Shown: positions 31,664-35,468 of the stretch, piece after piece
Position numbering within the stretch: position 1 is the stretch's first letter
How the letters are laid out: each line of letters begins with the position of its first letter
NCBI GenBank assembly: GCA_964555235.1
Contig: CAZKRU010000044.1
Span: forward strand, 1-35,468
From: CAZKRU01 sp964555235
GTDB taxonomy: Bacteria; Verrucomicrobiota; Verrucomicrobiia; Methylacidiphilales; CAMAQI01
DNA length: 35,468 nt
Direction: 5' to 3'
The notes under the pieces: model-generated
What the model was told of the DNA's origin: nothing
What the model saw: only the letters and a program-made list of their open reading frames with translations
Databases searched by the model: none
Position numbers and translations under genes: made by a program

Positions 31664-31696
31664 CCCTGAAGCCTTTGGAATCAAAAGAAGTGTTTT

Positions 31697-31781
31697 CCGC
31701 AGAGATGCCGAGTTCGCCGAGTGGAGTCGATTTGCTGTTTAAATCAGCATTTCCGACTCGGCCTCTCGGCGTCTCCGCCGG
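31697..31781. repeat. Imperfect inverted repeat over the start of the UbiB-like gene
   Basis: CCGCAGAGATGCCGAGTTCG at 31697 and its approximate complement ending at 31781 (CTCTCGGCGTCTCCGCCGG) pair at about 20 of 26 positions. The GCAGAGA-GCCGAG units look like another dispersed repeat type. It covers the first possible start codons of the next gene, so that gene's N-terminus may be repeat-derived. Confidence 0.5.
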
Positions 31782-33336
31782 CTTCACGCTCTCAAGAATG
31801 CGGTCATGGGGTGGAATTGCCTTCGATTTAATTCGGAGAAAAAGATCCGATGGAGAGGAGCGGAAAAAGGCTTCGGAACGCCTGGCATTACGACTGGGAT
31901 CACTTCAGGGAATTCCTCAAAAGGTGGGGCAACTTCTCGGCTTTTCGGAGCTTCTGGAAGAGGCTCCCGTCTTTCTTTCCTTGACGGAGAATGAAAAAAC
32001 ATTTGAAGCGGCTGAAATTCTTTCCCGGGTATCCGAGGAACTGGGGGAATCTTGGACGAAACATTTCATTTCCATCGAATCCGAAGGAATCGTCGCATCG
32101 ATCGGACAGGTTCATCGGGGACGTCTTCATGGTGGGCGTGAGGTCGCGATTAAACTCCAATATCCGAAGGTCGCAGAGGCCATCCGTACGGATCTTCAGT
32201 TGCTCGGTTGGGGGATCAAGCTCAAGGGAGGCTTTGATCGGATCGGTTATCAAGGTGAAGTGAATCAGATGTTGCAAGGGGAATTGGATTATCGTTTGGA
32301 AGCGGAATGGGGTAAAAAATTTGCAAACCATGCCTCGGAAGTCGAGTGGTTGAAGATTCCACAGGTGATTGAAGGAAGGCCAAGGCTTTTGATTCAGGAA
32401 TGGATGGCGGGCGAGCGAGTGGCAGAGAGTTTTTCTTGGAATGAATCCGAACGGCTGCAACTCTCCGAACGGCTCTTGCGATTGTTTTTCCTGCAGATTT
32501 TTTCCTGGAATTTCTTTCATGCGGATCCGAATCCAGGAAATTACCGGGTACGACGTGAGGAGGGATCAGTGATCCTGTTGGATTTCGGATGTGTGAAATG
32601 CGTCGATCTCGAGTTCAAGTCCGCACTGCAATCGCTTCTGCGGATTCCAGAGGAAGAAGGGATTTCCTCGGAAACGGCATATGCGGCGTTAATCCAGGCC
32701 GGATTCAATGCGGTGATGTTGGAGCCGTTTCGTGAACGATTGGGGGAAATGATGGAGCTTTTGTTGGAACCGCTTCGCTCGAAAGCTCCGTATGATTGGG
32801 GAAAATGGAATTTACGTGCGCGGAGTGAAGCGCTTCTTCAAGAGCACCGAATGGCCTTTCGCCTGGCGGGACCTCCCGGACTTCTTTATTGGATCCGAGC
32901 ATTACAGGGATTGAGTTCGTTCCTGATCGCCCTGAATGTTCCGGTGATTGCTAGGAACCAGTGGGAGGATCTTATTGGTAGGGACGCCTCTCCCGCCTGC
33001 CCCGACCTCACGTCGGGGCAGGCGGGAGAGCCGTCCCTACCACGGGTTGATAAATCAGTTGTTCGAACGGATCATCACCGGAGAGAATCCATGTCAGCAG
33101 AGTTTATGCATATTTTGGTTATGGAACGTGGCGAGAGAAAGGTCTCTTTGACCTATGACGCGACCTCGGCGGAGTATCTGAGTCAGCTGATGCCATTGGA
33201 AATGAAGCAGCGACTGGATGCGAGAGGGATCAACCTCCATCAAATTGAAACTCAAGCCAAGGCCTCTGAATTTCAAGCGGGAGAATTATTTCATTGGGAA
33301 GAGGGCGAAAAACAAGTTCGGGTTTGGTTGGAATAA
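31705..33336 (+). CDS. ABC1/UbiB (ADCK-type) kinase-like protein with C-terminal extension
   Basis: About 543 residues from ATG 31705; TTG 31675 and ATG 31798 are alternatives and none has a ribosome site. The ABC1 kinase-like core is clear: the KxGQ motif LQGIPQKVGQLLGF (Lys73), ASIGQVHRG and VAIKLQYP of the N-lobe, the catalytic FHADPNPGNY (His272), and LLDFGCV with the metal-binding Asp293. The family supports quinone synthesis or distribution and shows ATPase rather than protein-kinase behaviour where tested. After the core (about 425-446) a palindromic repeat is translated in frame. An extra 80-residue domain follows (MSAEFMHILVMERGERKVSL to the end) that I do not recognise. Its place between a chemoreceptor and a CheY-like gene is unusual. 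Confidence 0.85.
   Translation: MPSSPSGVDLLFKSAFPTRPLGVSAGFTLSRMRSWGGIAFDLIRRKRSDGEERKKASERLALRLGSLQGIPQKVGQLLGFSELLEEAPVFLSLTENEKTFEAAEILSRVSEELGESWTKHFISIESEGIVASIGQVHRGRLHGGREVAIKLQYPKVAEAIRTDLQLLGWGIKLKGGFDRIGYQGEVNQMLQGELDYRLEAEWGKKFANHASEVEWLKIPQVIEGRPRLLIQEWMAGERVAESFSWNESERLQLSERLLRLFFLQIFSWNFFHADPNPGNYRVRREEGSVILLDFGCVKCVDLEFKSALQSLLRIPEEEGISSETAYAALIQAGFNAVMLEPFRERLGEMMELLLEPLRSKAPYDWGKWNLRARSEALLQEHRMAFRLAGPPGLLYWIRALQGLSSFLIALNVPVIARNQWEDLIGRDASPACPDLTSGQAGEPSLPRVDKSVVRTDHHRRESMSAEFMHILVMERGERKVSLTYDATSAEYLSQLMPLEMKQRLDARGINLHQIETQAKASEFQAGELFHWEEGEKQVRVWLE
32977..33041. repeat. GGTAGGG/CCCTACC palindrome inside the UbiB-like gene
   Basis: A nearly perfect 65-base palindrome: 30-base arms with one mismatch around a short loop. 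The left arm begins GGTAGGGACGCCTCTCCCGC; the right arm ends GGGAGAGCCGTCCCTACC. It is read through in frame and encodes GRDASPACPDLTSGQAGEPS between the kinase-like core and the C-terminal extension. Confidence 0.85.
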
Positions 33337-33358
33337 GAATTCAATCGAGGAATAAAGG

Positions 33359-33724
33359 ATGAAAGCATTAATTATTGATGATTCACGAGCCATGCGGATG
33401 TTTCTGGGGAATATCGTTAAGGAGATGGGGCTTGAAGTAGTTGAGGCGGGCGACGGCCTTGAAGCGCTCAAGCGCCTCGAGAATGATATGCCGATTGATG
33501 TCGCCTTGGTCGATATTGATATGCCGAATATGAATGGGATGGAATTTTTAGCGGAGGCTCGAAAGAATCCGGCCTATGCCGATGTCAAGATGATGATGGT
33601 GACGAGTCATACGACGATGGATTCCGTGGAGCAGGCTTTGACGATCGGGGCTCAGGATTATTTGATGAAGCCGCTGACGAAAGAGATGCTGCAGGATAAA
33701 TTTAGGGTCCTGGGGCTCTACTAA
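33359..33724 (+). CDS. CheY-like response regulator (second receiver of the cluster)
   Basis: 121 residues, one receiver domain. The acidic pair is Asp7-Asp8 in LIIDDSRAMRMFL, the phospho-acceptor is Asp52 in VALVDIDMPNMNG, the switch residue lies in MMMVTSH, and the lysine is in DYLMKPL. It differs from the CheY at 26011, so the cluster feeds at least two receivers; one may drive output and the other act as a phosphate sink. It lies 22 bases after the UbiB-like gene and 20 bases before cheB. Confidence 0.92.
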   Translation: MKALIIDDSRAMRMFLGNIVKEMGLEVVEAGDGLEALKRLENDMPIDVALVDIDMPNMNGMEFLAEARKNPAYADVKMMMVTSHTTMDSVEQALTIGAQDYLMKPLTKEMLQDKFRVLGLY

Positions 33725-33744
33725 GAATTGAAATCCTGATCTTC

Positions 33745-34896
33745 GTGGAACCGAACCAACCTAAAATTAGAGTCTTGATCGTGGACGATTCCATGGTCAT
33801 GAGGCGGCTGATCGTCGAGAGCCTTTCGAAACAATCCGAGATCGAGGTCGTGGGACAGGCGTCGAATGGACGACAAGCCCTCGAAAAGGTCCGGGAATTG
33901 AATCCGGATTTGATCACGATGGATGTGGAGATGCCGGAGATGTCCGGAATCGAAACGCTTCAGGAACTCAAGAAATTTGCACCCAAACTCCCTGTCATCA
34001 TGTTCAGTGCGTTGACACGGCAGGGGGCAACCACGGTATTGGAAGCTCTTCTGGCCGGGGCGAAGGATTATGCGACGAAACCGGCCGATGTCAGCAACCT
34101 CAGCGATGCGGTTCAAGCGATCGAGTTGGAGTTAGTGCCGAAAATTCTAGCGCTCTGCTCGAAAAAAATCCCGACCAGAACCCGTAAAGAAGCATTTGGT
34201 AGCCCCTCCCTTGGTAGGGACCGCTTTCCAAGCGGTCCGGGACAGTCCAGAGAGGCGTCGCTACCCGTTCCAACCAACGCTTCAGGCGCCGTGACATTCA
34301 AGTCTCCGATTGAAGTTTTATGCGTTGGAAGTTCGACCGGTGGTCCCAATGCCTTGTCAGATTTTTTCAAAGGAATTCCGGCAACGTTTCCCGTCCCGAT
34401 CGTTATTGTTCAACACATGCCGGTGATGTTCACCCGAATTTTGGCAGAGCGTTTGACCTCCGAATCCGCCATCAAGACGTTTGAGGGAGAAGAGGGAATG
34501 ATCGTTCGTCCGGGGGAAGCCTATGTGGCTCCCGGAGGAAAACATATGGAAGTGGTCCGTCGTGGGAATGAAACGGTTTTGACGTTGCATGAAGGTCCCC
34601 AGGAAAATTCCTGCCGCCCGGCGGTCGATGTCTTGTTTCGAAGTGTGGTGAAGGCTTACGGCATGTCGACGTTTGGAGTCATCATGACTGGAATGGGGCG
34701 TGATGGCTGTTCAGGGTGCGAACTGATCCGTCAGGCGGGCGGGAAAGTGTTGATTCAGGATCAGGAGACAAGTGTGGTCTGGGGAATGCCGGGGGCGGTT
34801 TTTGAAGCCGGACTGGCCGATCGGGTGGTTCCTCTTGCGGAACTTTCTCCGACAGCGTGTCGTTGGGTGGCAGAGAGCCGGAAGGGGAGGGGTTGA
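33745..34896 (+). CDS. cheB: Chemotaxis protein-glutamate methylesterase CheB
   Basis: 383 residues from a GTG start at 33745; no in-frame ATG fits before the receiver homology. The N-terminal receiver has Asp14-Asp15 and phospho-acceptor Asp60 in LITMDVEMPEMSG, ending with DYATKPAD. A linker (about 145-185) contains a translated palindromic repeat. The C-terminal esterase has GSSTGGPNAL (catalytic Ser197), IVQHMP (His224) and GMGRDGCSG (Asp320). It removes methyl groups from receptor glutamates when phosphorylated by CheA. The linker, GSPSLGRDRFPSG and onward, is longer than in enteric CheB. Confidence 0.95.
   Translation: MEPNQPKIRVLIVDDSMVMRRLIVESLSKQSEIEVVGQASNGRQALEKVRELNPDLITMDVEMPEMSGIETLQELKKFAPKLPVIMFSALTRQGATTVLEALLAGAKDYATKPADVSNLSDAVQAIELELVPKILALCSKKIPTRTRKEAFGSPSLGRDRFPSGPGQSREASLPVPTNASGAVTFKSPIEVLCVGSSTGGPNALSDFFKGIPATFPVPIVIVQHMPVMFTRILAERLTSESAIKTFEGEEGMIVRPGEAYVAPGGKHMEVVRRGNETVLTLHEGPQENSCRPAVDVLFRSVVKAYGMSTFGVIMTGMGRDGCSGCELIRQAGGKVLIQDQETSVVWGMPGAVFEAGLADRVVPLAELSPTACRWVAESRKGRG
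34213..34265. repeat. GGTAGGG element inside the cheB linker
   Basis: Starts GGTAGGG, contains a perfect 9-base hairpin (GGACCGCTT, loop TCC, AAGCGGTCC at 34218-34238) and ends GCTACC. It is in frame and encodes about 18 residues (GRDRFPSGPGQSREASLP) of the loop between the receiver and esterase domains. Confidence 0.75.
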
Positions 34897-34898
34897 TT

Positions 34899-35429
34899 AT
34901 GGATCTTTTGGCAACTGATTTTGAATATGTTTGCAAGATGCTCAAGGAGCATTCGGCAATTCACTTGGAGGCGGGGAAAGAATATCTCGTGGAGACCCGT
35001 CTCCTTCCGCTCGCGCAAAAATTGGGATATCCCTCTCTTGCGGACTATATTCAGTGGATGCGCCAAAACTCCCACGGGGAGCGGCACCAGCAAGCCGTAG
35101 AGGCGTTGACGACCAATGAGACCTTGTTCTTCCGGGATTTCCATCCGTTTGAAACCCTCAAGAAGCATCTCCTCCCCTCCTTGCTGGCACGAAAAGAAGG
35201 GGAGCGTCGTCTCAAGATCTGGTCCATGGCCTGTTCGACCGGACAAGAGCCTTACACGATTAATATGATGCTGAATGACAGTTTCCCGCAGCTCTCGACC
35301 TGGAATGTGCAGATTCTCGCGACGGATTTAGCTCAATCCATTCTGGAGAAGGCGAAAGAAGGAGCCTACGGCCAGCTGGAAGTGAATCGAGGATTGCCGG
35401 CCCCTTTTCTGATTAAATTAAAAAGGTAA
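34899..35429 (+). CDS. cheR: Chemotaxis methyltransferase CheR, prematurely terminated
   Basis: 176 residues from ATG 34899, preceded by a strong GGGGAGGGG site and starting two bases after the cheB stop. The N-terminal CheR domain is intact, with TTNETLFFRDFHPFETLKKH. The start of the SAM-dependent methyltransferase fold is present (KIWSMACSTGQEPYTINMML, ILATDLAQSILEKAKEGAYG, LEVNRGLPAPFLIK). CheR proteins are normally about 270-290 residues and continue here with a KYF-type segment. Instead the frame reads LKR and a TAA at 35427, immediately before a perfect palindrome at 35431-35449. Past it the same frame reads LPKFDN to the window end. The gene may be inactivated by a repeat insertion, or be rescued by readthrough or an upstream start in a separate piece; the window ends too soon to tell. 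Confidence 0.85.
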   Translation: MDLLATDFEYVCKMLKEHSAIHLEAGKEYLVETRLLPLAQKLGYPSLADYIQWMRQNSHGERHQQAVEALTTNETLFFRDFHPFETLKKHLLPSLLARKEGERRLKIWSMACSTGQEPYTINMMLNDSFPQLSTWNVQILATDLAQSILEKAKEGAYGQLEVNRGLPAPFLIKLKR

Positions 35430-35430
35430 T

Positions 35431-35449
35431 CCTCCGGCTCTGCCGGAGG
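35431..35449. repeat. Palindrome at the premature stop of cheR
   Basis: CCTCCGGC, loop TCT, GCCGGAGG: a perfect 8-base stem directly after the TAA that ends cheR. Its flanks (GGTAAT before, ACTCCCG after) are not the GGTAGGG family ends, so it is a different palindromic unit, possibly cut off by the window edge. Confidence 0.65.
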
Positions 35450-35468
35450 ACTCCCGAAGTTTGACAAC

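Noticed and set aside
40..35449. Repeats considered as a CRISPR array
   Set aside because: Copies are scattered, palindromic and irregularly spaced, with no regular repeat-spacer pattern and no cas genes.

Overview
The window looks like chromosomal DNA of a free-living Gram-negative bacterium. It carries ExbB/ExbD with a TonB-like partner, an Mla-type outer-membrane lipid transport set, a lipoprotein of the YnbE/YdbL type, and two-component and chemosensory proteins. Dense interspersed palindromic repeats, a formylglycine-type sulfatase, a bactofilin and a sucCD pair would fit the PVC superphylum (for example Verrucomicrobiota). That placement is inference from gene style and repeat style; no rRNA or other phylogenetic marker is present. 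No tRNA, rRNA, CRISPR array or transposase gene was seen.

Layout. 1-7.6 kb (+): bactofilin, a CHASE-PAS hybrid histidine kinase, a secreted protein, an exbB-exbD-tonB-like run with overlapping genes, a small membrane zinc-ribbon protein, and a CBS-less IMP dehydrogenase of the GuaB3 type. 7.7-10 kb (-): an IclR regulator translationally coupled to a sulfatase. 10-16.7 kb (-): RluE-like pseudouridine synthase, a YnbE-YdbL fusion lipoprotein, LarE, then STAS, MlaE, MlaF, MlaD and a GAF-SpoIIE phosphatase-HATPase protein in one tight run. 16.8-18.9 kb (-): sucC-sucD. 19-23.4 kb: DUF192 protein, a lone STAS protein, a RelE-type toxin-antitoxin pair, a MITE-like element and a NarL-type two-component pair. 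23.4-23.9 kb: repeat-filled divergent intergenic region. 23.9-35.4 kb (+): a chemosensory cluster.

The chemosensory cluster is the most interesting part. Its order is: divergent soluble MCP-like protein, CheY, CheA with two CheW-like modules, CheW, a four-helix membrane protein resembling DUF420/CtaM, a soluble receptor made of a group I truncated hemoglobin plus two PAS domains plus an MCP signalling domain, an ABC1/UbiB-type kinase-like protein, a second CheY-like receiver, CheB, and a CheR that stops early. Globin, possible heme protein and quinone-linked kinase family together suggest a chemosensory pathway reading oxygen, NO or respiratory state. No flagellar or pilus gene is present to show the output.

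A second theme is repeats. A palindromic family bounded by GGTAGGG and CCCTACC occurs between genes and also inside three reading frames (the MCP-like protein, the UbiB-like protein, CheB), where it encodes linker peptide. A different palindrome sits exactly at the premature stop of cheR. Further families include long inverted repeats of a CCCGCGAAACACGC type, a CACAGATT type, a CCCGCCCGCA type with apparent filled and empty sites, and a 191-bp element with 22-bp perfect terminal inverted repeats.
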